Notes: generated by a model not told the origin, from the sequence alone. Counted from the first letter of the stretch, positions 1-8,070 are shown. The stretch: DNA of 17,345 nucleotides from an uncultured Clostridia bacterium (GCA_934177725.1 CAKPPO010000021.1:1-17345), one strand, 5' to 3'. Numbers and translations are program-made.

Positions 1-1463
1 AATACTAAAACACATTAGAAAATGTTGTTGCAAGTGTAAGAGTTTTATTACTATCTAAAATAACACAATACTAAAACGGTACAACTCTTTCTCAGGAGAG
101 CACTTGCGTTTTATTACTATCTAAAATAACACAATACTAAAACGTCAATTCAATCTTTTCATCAGTTCTTCTTGTTTTATTACTATCTAAAATAACACAA
201 TACTAAAACGCAATAAATGATTGTTTATCTTATTTAAAGGTTTTATTACTATCTAAAATAACACAATACTAAAACCCTTTTTTATAATACAGAATAAAAT
301 AAAATGTTTTATTACTATCTAAAATAACACAATACTAAAACACTCTACAGAAATAATAAAATATTGTTTGTGTTTTATTACTATCTAAAATAACACAATA
401 CTAAAACATAGTGAGGTAGTTATGGAAGAATTAATTGGTTTTATTACTATCTAAAATAACACAATACTAAAACACAATATCATTTAGTTTAATGTCACAT
501 TCTGTTTTATTACTATCTAAAATAACACAATACTAAAACAAGTCTTTTGCTTTAAAACGCTATCCATATGTTTTATTACTATCTAAAATAACACAATACT
601 AAAACGTAGAAGTATAGATTCCTATCTTTTCTTCTGTTTTATTACTATCTAAAATAACACAATACTAAAACTCTTATAAAATAATAACGGCTAGATTATA
701 TGTTTTATTACTATCTAAAATAACACAATACTAAAACAATGGACGAGTTCAAAAGTTCTTTACTAATGTTTTATTACTATCTAAAATAACACAATACTAA
801 AACAGAGCTTGTTTATTGGCAATGAGAGATACGGTTTTATTACTATCTAAAATAACACAATACTAAAACAATACACCCTAATGAAAATGGCGAAACAGCG
901 TTTTATTACTATCTAAAATAACACAATACTAAAACAACGGGGCATCTACTAGCTTGAGACAAAGAGTTTTATTACTATCTAAAATAACACAATACTAAAA
1001 CATCTTGTGAACCTTCTTCACATACTTGCTTGTTTTATTACTATCTAAAATAACACAATACTAAAACAACAGGAGTAACAATTGAAGTTTATGAAAAGTT
1101 TTATTACTATCTAAAATAACACAATACTAAAACCCCGTCTGGTAATTTTAATTCCTTGAAACTGTTTTATTACTATCTAAAATAACACAATACTAAAACC
1201 AAAAAGCATATAGGAAAGCAAATGAAATAGTTTTATTACTATCTAAAATAACACAATACTAAAACACTAAGTGGTGTGGAATCTCCATCTAAAGAGTTTT
1301 ATTACTATCTAAAATAACACAATACTAAAACAGGAATATATATACCATATTCATCTCTTATGTTTTATTACTATCTAAAATAACACAATACTAAAACTAA
1401 AATTTTTAAAGAGACTGAAGCAGACATGTTTTATTACTATCTAAAATAACACAATACTAAAAC
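1..1463 (-). CRISPR. Type II-A CRISPR array, 22 full repeats, open at the left edge
   Basis: Twenty-two identical 36-bp repeats start every 66 bp from 42 to 1428. The last 11 bp of another repeat lie at 1-11. All 22 visible spacers are exactly 30 nt. On the plus strand the repeat starts GTTTTATTACTATC and ends CAATACTAAAAC. On the minus strand it starts GTTTTAGTATTGTG, so both ends look like the usual GTTTTA start. The tracrRNA at about 7343-7462 settles the direction: its anti-repeat is complementary to the minus-strand version, so crRNAs are transcribed leftwards and the newest spacer should be at 1398-1427. No repeat shows the decay expected at the old end, so the array continues beyond the window. 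I saw no duplicated spacers. Confidence 0.98.
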
Positions 1464-1530
1464 CTCAAATTCATACTAGTATTTTTTACGATTAATGACT
1501 TCGGTGTATCTTAGATAGTATATTTATATT
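1464..1530 (-). promoter_or_regulatory. CRISPR leader
   Basis: These 67 bp separate the csn2 stop from the first repeat. Read on the minus strand, the leader ends in ATTTGAG directly against the repeat. I recall the same junction from Streptococcus type II-A leaders, where the leader end directs Cas1-Cas2 spacer integration. A 10-bp perfect palindrome (ATACTAGTAT, 1473-1482) lies 9 bp from the repeat. A degenerate inverted copy of part of the repeat lies at 1504-1520. Confidence 0.85.
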
Positions 1531-1544
1531 TTAAAACTCATCAA
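1517..1544 (-). promoter_or_regulatory. Candidate pre-crRNA promoter
   Basis: Read on the minus strand there is a -35 TTGATG (1539-1544, inside the 3' end of csn2), a 16-bp spacer and a -10 TATACT (1517-1522). Transcription would start near 1510 and give about 46 nt of leader before the first repeat. Read-through from the cas operon could also feed the array. Confidence 0.55.
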
Positions 1545-2205
1545 ATTCTTCATCAATAATATTTTTTATTTCATACTTAAGTAATTTTTCACTATTATTA
1601 TTTTCTATAATTAGCAGTTGTACATTATTATATATTGAATATTTATATATTTCAAGCAACTCATTTTCATCTAAATATATCTTTAAATTTGGAATTACTA
1701 ATATAGTTGCTATTTTTAAGGTTGAAATAATATCTATAATAAACTCTATTTTCTCTACTATGGTAGTATAACACATAGTATCTATTTTTAATTCAAATGC
1801 TTTTAATAAATCATTCAATTCTAATTCACTTTTTATACTAAATTCAAATGGCAATTCATTTATTTCTTCTATTAAATAATTTCTTAGCTTTAAAGTTATA
1901 TTTTCTAATTCATCATCTTGCCTATTTTTTATATTTTCAATTAATGTACTATATAATTTATTTAAAATTTTTTTAGAATTAAAGTCTATATTAAATATAT
2001 CTGTTAATACAAATACGTTTTTGCCTATACTCACTCTTTCATTATTTTGCATCAATACTATTTGATTATCTTCCATGCTATTATCACTTTCGTTTAGTAT
2101 TGTTATTAAATTATAAAATAGTTTTTTATTGTATATTTCTAATACATTTATATTTCCTTCTTCAAATGATATCTTATTATTTAGTCCAAATATTGACATT
2201 ATCAT
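1531..2205 (-). CDS. csn2: Csn2, type II-A spacer acquisition protein
   Basis: This 224-residue protein sits in the defining csn2 position, between cas2 and the CRISPR leader. Its length fits the short Csn2 class (about 220 residues) rather than the roughly 350-residue class. Known Csn2 proteins form a tetrameric ring that binds double-stranded DNA ends with calcium and works with Cas1, Cas2 and Cas9 in acquiring spacers; it is not needed for interference. The start overlaps the cas2 stop as ATGA, which implies translational coupling. A second Met two codons later (2197-2199) is an alternative start. I see no catalytic motif, as expected. The call rests on position, length and the N-terminal pattern (IFGLNNKISFEEGNINVL); sequence conservation in this family is low. 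Confidence 0.9.
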   Translation of the reverse strand: MIMSIFGLNNKISFEEGNINVLEIYNKKLFYNLITILNESDNSMEDNQIVLMQNNERVSIGKNVFVLTDIFNIDFNSKKILNKLYSTLIENIKNRQDDELENITLKLRNYLIEEINELPFEFSIKSELELNDLLKAFELKIDTMCYTTIVEKIEFIIDIISTLKIATILVIPNLKIYLDENELLEIYKYSIYNNVQLLIIENNNSEKLLKYEIKNIIDEEFDEF

Positions 2206-2522
2206 AATATTAATAACCTTTCCGTATTATCTACATTGTTATAATTTTTCTCTCCAACTATGTATTCCATAGAAGCAAATTGTTTTTCTGTTATCACTAA
2301 CATTTGTACTATTCCTTTGGTTGGTTTATTTTTTTCTATTTTATCCCTAATTGAATTAGTAACCGAATTATTCAATGTTAATTTGCAATATACTGATTCT
2401 TGCATCATTATAAATCCTTCTTTAATCAAAAATTTTCTAAACTTAGAATATATTTTTCTATCTCTAGATGTTTCTGTTGGTAAATCAAAAAATACTAATA
2501 CTCTCATAAATCTATATCTCAT
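2202..2522 (-). CDS. cas2: Cas2, adaptation complex subunit
   Basis: This 106-residue protein belongs to the Cas2 family, whose dimer bridges two Cas1 dimers in the spacer integrase. It has the ferredoxin-like first strand with a conserved aspartate (VFFDLP, D13), then the RKIYSKFRKFLIKEGFIMMQESVY stretch typical of type II Cas2 (residues 22-45) and ITEKQF near residue 78. The start at 2522 overlaps the cas1 end by 11 bp and the stop overlaps csn2 as ATGA, so translation is probably coupled. The N-terminus RYRFMRVLVFFDLP lines up with known Cas2 starts. Confidence 0.96.
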   Translation of the reverse strand: MRYRFMRVLVFFDLPTETSRDRKIYSKFRKFLIKEGFIMMQESVYCKLTLNNSVTNSIRDKIEKNKPTKGIVQMLVITEKQFASMEYIVGEKNYNNVDNTERLLIL

Positions 2523-3378
2523 AATTTAATATTTTACTTTCTTTTTCGTTTTCTAATGCATCAAATACGCTTTGAATATATATTGGTATTGCATTTCCTA
2601 CATATTGTTCTTTGTGTCCGATTTCTATTTTATTATTTAAAACATCTATTAATTTATATTTTTGATTTTTATTTAATTCTAAGTTATAGTTTTCATAAAC
2701 TATTTTATCTACTAATGGTCTAAATGGTTCCATTAAATCACATGCTAAGTTAAACTGATTAAATTCACTCTTATGGTTTATTCCTAATTGTGTTATATAT
2801 CCTTTGCTTACAATTTCTTTGTTTATGGTTGATAGTATTATTGCATATCCGTAATCTAAGCTACTATTTATATTGTCATTTTCTCCTCTAATAAATTTTC
2901 TTCCAAATAGTAAATTAAAATATACTTTTGCAGCATGTCCCTCTCTGTTAGTTTTATCTCCTGGCAAAACTTGTGTTTCAAATTCCAATAATTTTTCATA
3001 ATTTTCAATCTTCAATTCTTTTAATACCATTGCTTGATTATGTATTTTATTTTTTACAATTTGTTGCCATACTAAGTCTTTTCTTTCCTTTTTCCAATTA
3101 GTTTGCTTTAAAATTTTCTTACTTGTATTAAAAGATCCATAGTATGGCATCACTTCTCCAGCGGGATTATGTTTTTCGTCACAAAATATTAATTTTATTT
3201 TGTTATTTATTAATTCATTAATTAAATATGATGTTATTGATACCATACCATTTTCTATTATTATTAAATTTATTTCTGAAAGGTGTATCATTTGAAGATT
3301 TTCGCTACGTATTATAAGATAATCGTTTTTATAACTTAGTTTGCAATTTTTATTTACAACTATTGTTCTCCATCCCAT
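2512..3378 (-). CDS. cas1: Cas1, CRISPR integrase
   Basis: This 288-residue protein has the usual length and N-terminus (MGWRTIVVNK) of type II Cas1. Cas1 is the metal-dependent integrase that inserts new spacers at the leader-repeat junction. The expected metal ligands are present: E146 in REGHAAK, H202 in LGINHKSEFNQFNLA, and D214/E217 in CDLMEPFRP. The start lies inside the end of cas9 with a 29-bp overlap in another frame. The nearest Shine-Dalgarno-like sequence (AAGG) is a loose 10-11 nt upstream, so translation may depend on coupling to cas9. No truncation is visible. Confidence 0.97.
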   Translation of the reverse strand: MGWRTIVVNKNCKLSYKNDYLIIRSENLQMIHLSEINLIIIENGMVSITSYLINELINNKIKLIFCDEKHNPAGEVMPYYGSFNTSKKILKQTNWKKERKDLVWQQIVKNKIHNQAMVLKELKIENYEKLLEFETQVLPGDKTNREGHAAKVYFNLLFGRKFIRGENDNINSSLDYGYAIILSTINKEIVSKGYITQLGINHKSEFNQFNLACDLMEPFRPLVDKIVYENYNLELNKNQKYKLIDVLNNKIEIGHKEQYVGNAIPIYIQSVFDALENEKESKILNYEI

Positions 3379-6300
3379 TCACTTTATACCTTCTTTCGTA
3401 TATTCCTGTAACTGATTTATCTACAAATGTCATATTTTCTAAATCTTTAGTTTTAAATGCGCTCTTTCTTGTTCTTCCTGCTCTATCTCCAAGTCCTACT
3501 TTCGATAAATTTCCTTGTCCTCTATGCATTAAATCTATTAGCCCATTTATTGTTGATACTTTATCGTTATACTGCATTTTGCTGAACTTTTCTTTAGTTT
3601 CATCATCACTAGCTTTTTTATAAATTGAAGTAAATATTTTGTATTCTTTATCTAACTTTTCAATTAAATAATCATAAATTCTTTCTATATTTATTTCAAC
3701 TTCTATCTTTTCGTCTTCTGTCGCTTTGTCATTATTCATTAAATATATAAGTCTATTTATTTCTTCTAACACAACTAGTTGTTTATTGGTTCTTATTTCT
3801 CTATCGCTCAAAAGTACCATAGGTTCATTATTTTCATCCATATATTCTTGATATTTTAAAATCTTTGGTTTCATTATTTTTATATCTGTTGCGTTGCTGT
3901 CTAATTGATTTTCTATGTATTCTTCTAGTGTAATCTTTTTACTTTTTATGTCATAGCTTGTCTTTACTGGGATTCCTATCATTTCAATTTGTTGTTTATT
4001 TTTCTTATCAATATAGCTAAAAATTGTAAAATAAGCTTTATTTTCTCCTGAATATCCTCCATACTTGCCAACATTCATTCCATTTTTTAGTGGAATTACT
4101 GGCTTTACATTTTTATCATTAGGTCCATATAGTGTTTGATTATAGAATGCTCCTGTTTGTTCTTCTAATTTTCGTGTTACAAAGCAATCTTTATAATTTA
4201 GTGTTTTCTTTATTTTTTCTTTATCTATATTGTTTGAAACCATTCCCATAATAATCCAAACTTTTTTCTTGTTTGATTTATCTTCTTCATTTTTCTTTAT
4301 ATAATTTTTTACATACTCCGTATATTTATATTCGTCTTTATAATGTAATTTTGTATCTATAACATTGCCTATTACACTTATAATATACGCATCTTGAGCA
4401 TGGTGATAGTCGTTAACGTTTCTGTTTTTATATATTTCAAAAAAAGTTCTAAAATTATGAGTTAACTCTGATCTTATTGCAAATACATTAGAATTTTTAT
4501 ATTGATTTACAAGTAGATTTGTTACATATTTCGTGCTTTGTCTCGTTTCTATTAATTGTCTTGAAACAAATTTTACTTTATCGTCATTTGTTTCAAACAT
4601 TTTTCTTCTTGTTAAATTTTTTAATTTCTTATCATCAATCAATCCATTTTTGTGTAGCTGTTTCCACCATAATTCTTGCTTATTTATTATCTTCTCATCT
4701 AACAATAAGTTCCCACTTTTTCTTTGATTTTCTTCTTTATATACTAATGCCTTATTTGATAAGCTATCATCTTTTACATAACTTTGTGGCAAGATATGGT
4801 CAATTTCATATAAGTATAATGTGTCTATGTTCAATGGTCTTGAGCTATACATACATCTACCATTTTGAGTAAAATACAAATATAATCTTTCATTAAAATC
4901 CTTTTCATTTTGTCTCTTTTTAAGTTCTTGATATACCTTTGGATTGTAATCTTTTAGCTTTTCTATTTCTTCTAAGAAATTGTCGTATATTTTTAATAAA
5001 GCTTTAGCTCTATTATCTTTACGTACTTTCTTTTTCTGTTCTTCTCTCGCAAATTCCACGTAAATATTTCTTGGTTCAGCTTTCATAATTTTTGTAATTT
5101 CTTTTACAATTTTCACACTCTGCCATATAGCTCTTTTATTAGCTGGTGATGTTGGTATTTCATCAACCATCTCATATGTTATTTGTGTATTAGTATTTTG
5201 CATTCTATCTTCTATTTGCTTATTGAATCCATATTGGTCATTATTAATAATTTGCATAAAATTGTCTTTTGTAAATTTTAATTTTTCCATTATACTTCTG
5301 CCATCATCATATGCTTTTAATTCTGTTAATAGCTCTTTAGATAATCTTGACCATCCGCTATAATTCTTTTTAGTAAGTTTATTTATAACTTTTTCGTCTA
5401 AATGATATTCGTTTGTTATCTTTCTTTTTAGAATTCTTTTGTCTTCAAAAATAGTAATCCATTCTATTATTTTTTCAACCATTTCAATGTTGTTTTCATT
5501 TACTACACCAAATAATTCCTTCATGTCAATATATGAAGCCATATTAGACATAAATTTGTCAACTTCAGCAAGACCTGTAACAGAGTCGATTTCTTCAAAC
5601 ATTTGATAATCTATAAGTAATTGCTTCAAATCCTTCACTTTTACATTTTTCTTTACTTTAAATAATTTTTCTATTATTAAATCTTTTGTTTTAGGTGATA
5701 ATTTATAATTGTTTACTCTAATATTTGCAAGTTCATTTCTTACACAAAATTCAGAATATAAGATTGATTGCTTTGGAATTACATCTTCATTTAATAAATA
5801 TGTACATTTATTAGTCATTCTTCTTATGAATTTTTCTGCAGTTGCATCAACATCAACATTATCTTCAAAATTCCATGGGCGAATTTTTTCATTATTATTT
5901 CTTACTACCCATGCAAATTTACTATTACCACTCTTTGCAAGTGGACCAACATAATATGGAATTCTAAACTTCATCAAGCTTAAAATATTCTCTTTGTTTT
6001 CTTTTATTGTTTGGTAAAATTTTGCCTGATTTTCTAATATTTTTTCAAGTTCTTGATAATGTAACTGATATGGTATAGCAGCATTTGCTGTTGTATTTAT
6101 TTTTATTAAAAATGTCTCATTTTCAATATCTTGTAATATTTTTTGTTTTTCTTCACAATCCGGAACATTTGCAAGATCTTGTTTTATTCTCTTATATAAA
6201 TCTTCTATTGAGCATTTTGAAATATTATTTTCGAAAATTGCGTAACTACTATTTTCTTTATTTCTAAACATATTGTTATATTCAGATTTTAAATATGTTC

Positions 6301-7303
6301 TATAAATATACTTTAATATTTTTAGATCTTTTTTATATTTTTCGTATTTATAAATAAATGCCTCGGAAATACTATTGTTTCCTTGTAGAATATCTTGCAA
6401 TATAAACCAATTATATATCTTTTGTAAAACGTCATACAAATCTGCATTTTCTTGCAAAGCCTCTCTTATTTCATCTTCGTTTGCAATATCAGTACTAAAA
6501 GAGATATTTGAATTTTCTATATTTGCATCGAATATCTTATTGACATCAAATTTATAGCCTAAAACAGCACAAATAATTCCATTTATTATTGATTTTTCAT
6601 CTTTTGAATAATCAAATAATTTCATTAACTTATCTTTCTTTTCAGACTTTGTCGTTTCTTTATTTTTTAAAATATCTTTTAGATTCTCTTCCGTAGATAT
6701 AAATTCAATTTCAAGATTTTCTTGTATATAGTTTATTAAAAATTCTATTGACTCTATAATTTCGTCGTTGGCACTTTTTAAGTCACCTTCATATAAGAAA
6801 TTACCACGATACTTAATAATATGATGAATTGCAAGATAAACCAACCTAATATCATGTTTTTCTTTGCTTATTGTAAGCTCTTTTCTTAAATGATAAATAG
6901 TTGGATATTTTGCATAATAATTTTGATCTGAAAAATTTAATTCTGAAAATAAATTATATTTTTTACCATTTATTCTTTCTTGTGTTTTTTCACTTTCTAT
7001 TCTAGAAGATTCTTTAAGCATAGGAAAAAAATTAGGATACTCCTTTTCTATTTCATTCAATAATAAACTTTGTAAAATATTTATCCTTTTTCTTCTTCTT
7101 TCAATTCTTCTTCTCGTACCTCTAAAAGTTCTTGTTTGCATAGCAGTGCTACCTTCATCAAATAGCCTTGCTCCCCACATATTCTTATTTCCATGTTTTA
7201 AAATATTATTATCTAGATCCGTTACAGCCCATCCTACTGAATTAGTTCCAATATCTAAGCCTATATTATATTCTGGATAATTTTTCAAATTTTTCTGTTC
7301 CAT
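3350..7303 (-). CDS. cas9: Cas9, type II-A RNA-guided DNA endonuclease
   Basis: This 1317-residue Cas9 is close in size to Streptococcus pyogenes Cas9 (1368). It cuts both DNA strands under a crRNA:tracrRNA guide. Every catalytic motif is visible: RuvC-I GLDIGTNSVGW with D17; an arginine-rich bridge helix at about 58-75; RuvC-II YVEFAREE with E750; HNH YEIDHILPQ with D835/H836 and N859; and RuvC-III DYHHAQDAY with H968 and D971. The C-terminal PAM-interacting region ends in KSVTGIYERR, resembling the QSITGLYETR of S. pyogenes Cas9. Upstream of it is R1277-T-R1279, about two residues out of register with the PAM-reading R1333/R1335 pair. A G-rich PAM is possible but unproven. The ATG at 7303 has only a distant AAGGA about 15 nt upstream. 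Confidence 0.98.
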   Translation of the reverse strand: MEQKNLKNYPEYNIGLDIGTNSVGWAVTDLDNNILKHGNKNMWGARLFDEGSTAMQTRTFRGTRRRIERRRKRINILQSLLLNEIEKEYPNFFPMLKESSRIESEKTQERINGKKYNLFSELNFSDQNYYAKYPTIYHLRKELTISKEKHDIRLVYLAIHHIIKYRGNFLYEGDLKSANDEIIESIEFLINYIQENLEIEFISTEENLKDILKNKETTKSEKKDKLMKLFDYSKDEKSIINGIICAVLGYKFDVNKIFDANIENSNISFSTDIANEDEIREALQENADLYDVLQKIYNWFILQDILQGNNSISEAFIYKYEKYKKDLKILKYIYRTYLKSEYNNMFRNKENSSYAIFENNISKCSIEDLYKRIKQDLANVPDCEEKQKILQDIENETFLIKINTTANAAIPYQLHYQELEKILENQAKFYQTIKENKENILSLMKFRIPYYVGPLAKSGNSKFAWVVRNNNEKIRPWNFEDNVDVDATAEKFIRRMTNKCTYLLNEDVIPKQSILYSEFCVRNELANIRVNNYKLSPKTKDLIIEKLFKVKKNVKVKDLKQLLIDYQMFEEIDSVTGLAEVDKFMSNMASYIDMKELFGVVNENNIEMVEKIIEWITIFEDKRILKRKITNEYHLDEKVINKLTKKNYSGWSRLSKELLTELKAYDDGRSIMEKLKFTKDNFMQIINNDQYGFNKQIEDRMQNTNTQITYEMVDEIPTSPANKRAIWQSVKIVKEITKIMKAEPRNIYVEFAREEQKKKVRKDNRAKALLKIYDNFLEEIEKLKDYNPKVYQELKKRQNEKDFNERLYLYFTQNGRCMYSSRPLNIDTLYLYEIDHILPQSYVKDDSLSNKALVYKEENQRKSGNLLLDEKIINKQELWWKQLHKNGLIDDKKLKNLTRRKMFETNDDKVKFVSRQLIETRQSTKYVTNLLVNQYKNSNVFAIRSELTHNFRTFFEIYKNRNVNDYHHAQDAYIISVIGNVIDTKLHYKDEYKYTEYVKNYIKKNEEDKSNKKKVWIIMGMVSNNIDKEKIKKTLNYKDCFVTRKLEEQTGAFYNQTLYGPNDKNVKPVIPLKNGMNVGKYGGYSGENKAYFTIFSYIDKKNKQQIEMIGIPVKTSYDIKSKKITLEEYIENQLDSNATDIKIMKPKILKYQEYMDENNEPMVLLSDREIRTNKQLVVLEEINRLIYLMNNDKATEDEKIEVEINIERIYDYLIEKLDKEYKIFTSIYKKASDDETKEKFSKMQYNDKVSTINGLIDLMHRGQGNLSKVGLGDRAGRTRKSAFKTKDLENMTFVDKSVTGIYERRYKVNGMENNSCK

Positions 7304-7307
7304 ATAC

Positions 7308-7336
7308 TTGCATTTTTTTCCTTTCTATGATATATT
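7308..7336 (+). promoter_or_regulatory. tracrRNA promoter (extended -10)
   Basis: A -35 TTGCAT (7308-7313), a 17-bp spacer and a TGA-TATATT extended -10 (TATATT at 7331-7336) predict a start near 7343, about 7 nt before the anti-repeat. The -35 begins only 5 bp beyond the cas9 start codon and overlaps the cas9 translation start region on the other strand. Confidence 0.6.
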
Positions 7337-7342
7337 TATTTT

Positions 7343-7462
7343 GCTATTAATTACTATCTAAAATAGCACAATGAGTTAAAATAAGGTTAAACCTTAAATG
7401 CCAATTTATATTGGTTTCACTTAGGTGAAGTAAAGTTCTAGCAAGCTAGAACTTTTATTTTT
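7343..7462 (+). ncRNA. tracrRNA
   Basis: This is the trans-activating RNA for Cas9, divergent from cas9. The anti-repeat at 7350-7372 matches the plus-strand repeat at 22 of 23 positions. The one change (A to G at 7366) still pairs with the crRNA as G-U. It continues GAGTTAAAATAAGG, as in S. pyogenes tracrRNA (AGTTAAAATAAGG). A nexus hairpin (AAGG-TTAAA-CCTT, 7383-7395) follows, then CCAAT-TTAT-ATTGG (7401-7414), TTCAC-TTAG-GTGAA (7416-7429), and a long terminator stem (7432-7455). The lower repeat:anti-repeat duplex is expected to be cut by RNase III. The 5' end rests on the promoter guess; the 3' end is clear. Confidence 0.95.
7432..7462 (+). terminator. tracrRNA intrinsic terminator
   Basis: An 11-bp perfect stem (AAAGTTCTAGC, 7432-7442, with GCTAGAACTTT, 7445-7455) around a 2-nt AA loop is followed by TTATTTTT. 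Confidence 0.9.
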
Positions 7463-7495
7463 ACTCATATAAAATAGTAAAATTTTTACAAATTC

Positions 7496-7524
7496 ATAAT
7501 ACCATATAAGTTATATTTTCACAA
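7496..7524 (-). promoter_or_regulatory. cas operon promoter
   Basis: On the minus strand there is a -35 TTGTGA (7519-7524), a 17-bp spacer and a -10 TATTAT (7496-7501) preceded by TGG, which makes an extended -10. The predicted start near 7489 gives a 5' leader of about 186 nt to the cas9 ATG. That leader would be fully antisense to the tracrRNA. Confidence 0.6.
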
Positions 7525-7536
7525 CATATTTTTACA

Positions 7537-7568
7537 AAATTTTACAAATATTTTATTTTGTAAAATTT
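7537..7568 (-). terminator. AT-only hairpin after the DUF5662-like gene
   Basis: A 12-bp perfect inverted repeat (AAATTTTACAAA, 7537-7548, with TTTGTAAAATTT, 7557-7568) surrounds an 8-nt loop just beyond the stop at 7576. With almost no GC it would be a weak terminator. It may instead be an operator for the neighbouring cas promoter. Confidence 0.4.
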
Positions 7569-7575
7569 CAGTTTT

Positions 7576-8055
7576 TTAGATTTTCTTTATATACTCTATC
7601 ATCACATTTTTTATTTCATCTATAGTTACATTCTTTATACTATTTGCGTACTTTAATACATCTTCTTCCATTGGCAAATTAGTTTTATCTATTCCAAATT
7701 CTTTTAATATTGGTAAGATTTTTTCTTCCATATTAGGATAATATTTGTATAGGGTATCATATGCATTTAGTGGTTTATCTGGTTTTGTATATCTTGCGCT
7801 TTCCCAATCTAGCACCATTTCTATATAATCTATATTGTTCTTTTCTAGTTCATTTTGATGGTGTGAGGATGAATTTCTATGCATTTGTGATACATCTTTT
7901 TTGTTGTAAAATAAATAAGCAAAAAGTTTATCTATATCATGATTTTCTATTTGCTTTAATACTCTTTCTTTATCTTTTTTTACATATTTGTTTGCTAAAT
8001 ATATAACTATTTTCCTATGTTTGTATGTATATTCTATATATTCTTGATTTTTCAT
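7576..8055 (-). CDS. DUF5662-like HD-motif protein
   Basis: This 159-residue soluble protein has histidine/aspartate pairs resembling metal-binding positions: H39-D40 followed by D43 (ENHDIDKL), H59 (MHRNSSSHH, with H65-H66), and E79/D83 in IEMVLDWESARY. The H-D...H...HH...DWE order matches what I recall of the DUF5662 family, which has an HD-domain-like look but no assigned reaction. A good Shine-Dalgarno site (AAAAGGAG, spacing about 6) supports the ATG at 8055. It lies 15 bp behind the transglutaminase-like gene and probably shares its transcript. Phosphohydrolase activity is possible but is only a guess from the HD-like residues. Confidence 0.65.
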   Translation of the reverse strand: MKNQEYIEYTYKHRKIVIYLANKYVKKDKERVLKQIENHDIDKLFAYLFYNKKDVSQMHRNSSSHHQNELEKNNIDYIEMVLDWESARYTKPDKPLNAYDTLYKYYPNMEEKILPILKEFGIDKTNLPMEEDVLKYANSIKNVTIDEIKNVMIEYIKKI

Positions 8056-8070
8056 AATTGCTCCTTTTGT

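Noticed and set aside
1..1463. Rightward transcription of the array
   Set aside because: The repeat starts with GTTTTA on both strands, but only the minus-strand crRNA pairs with the tracrRNA anti-repeat, and the leader is on the right.
1464..1530. A second tracrRNA encoded in the CRISPR leader
   Set aside because: An anti-repeat-like segment exists, but no nexus hairpin or terminator follows it and the likely transcription start cuts it.
4519..4872. Plus-strand reading frames within cas9 and the dual-ATPase gene
   Set aside because: They are antisense to strongly supported coding regions, hydrophobic as expected for complements of AT-rich genes, and lack ribosome-binding sites.
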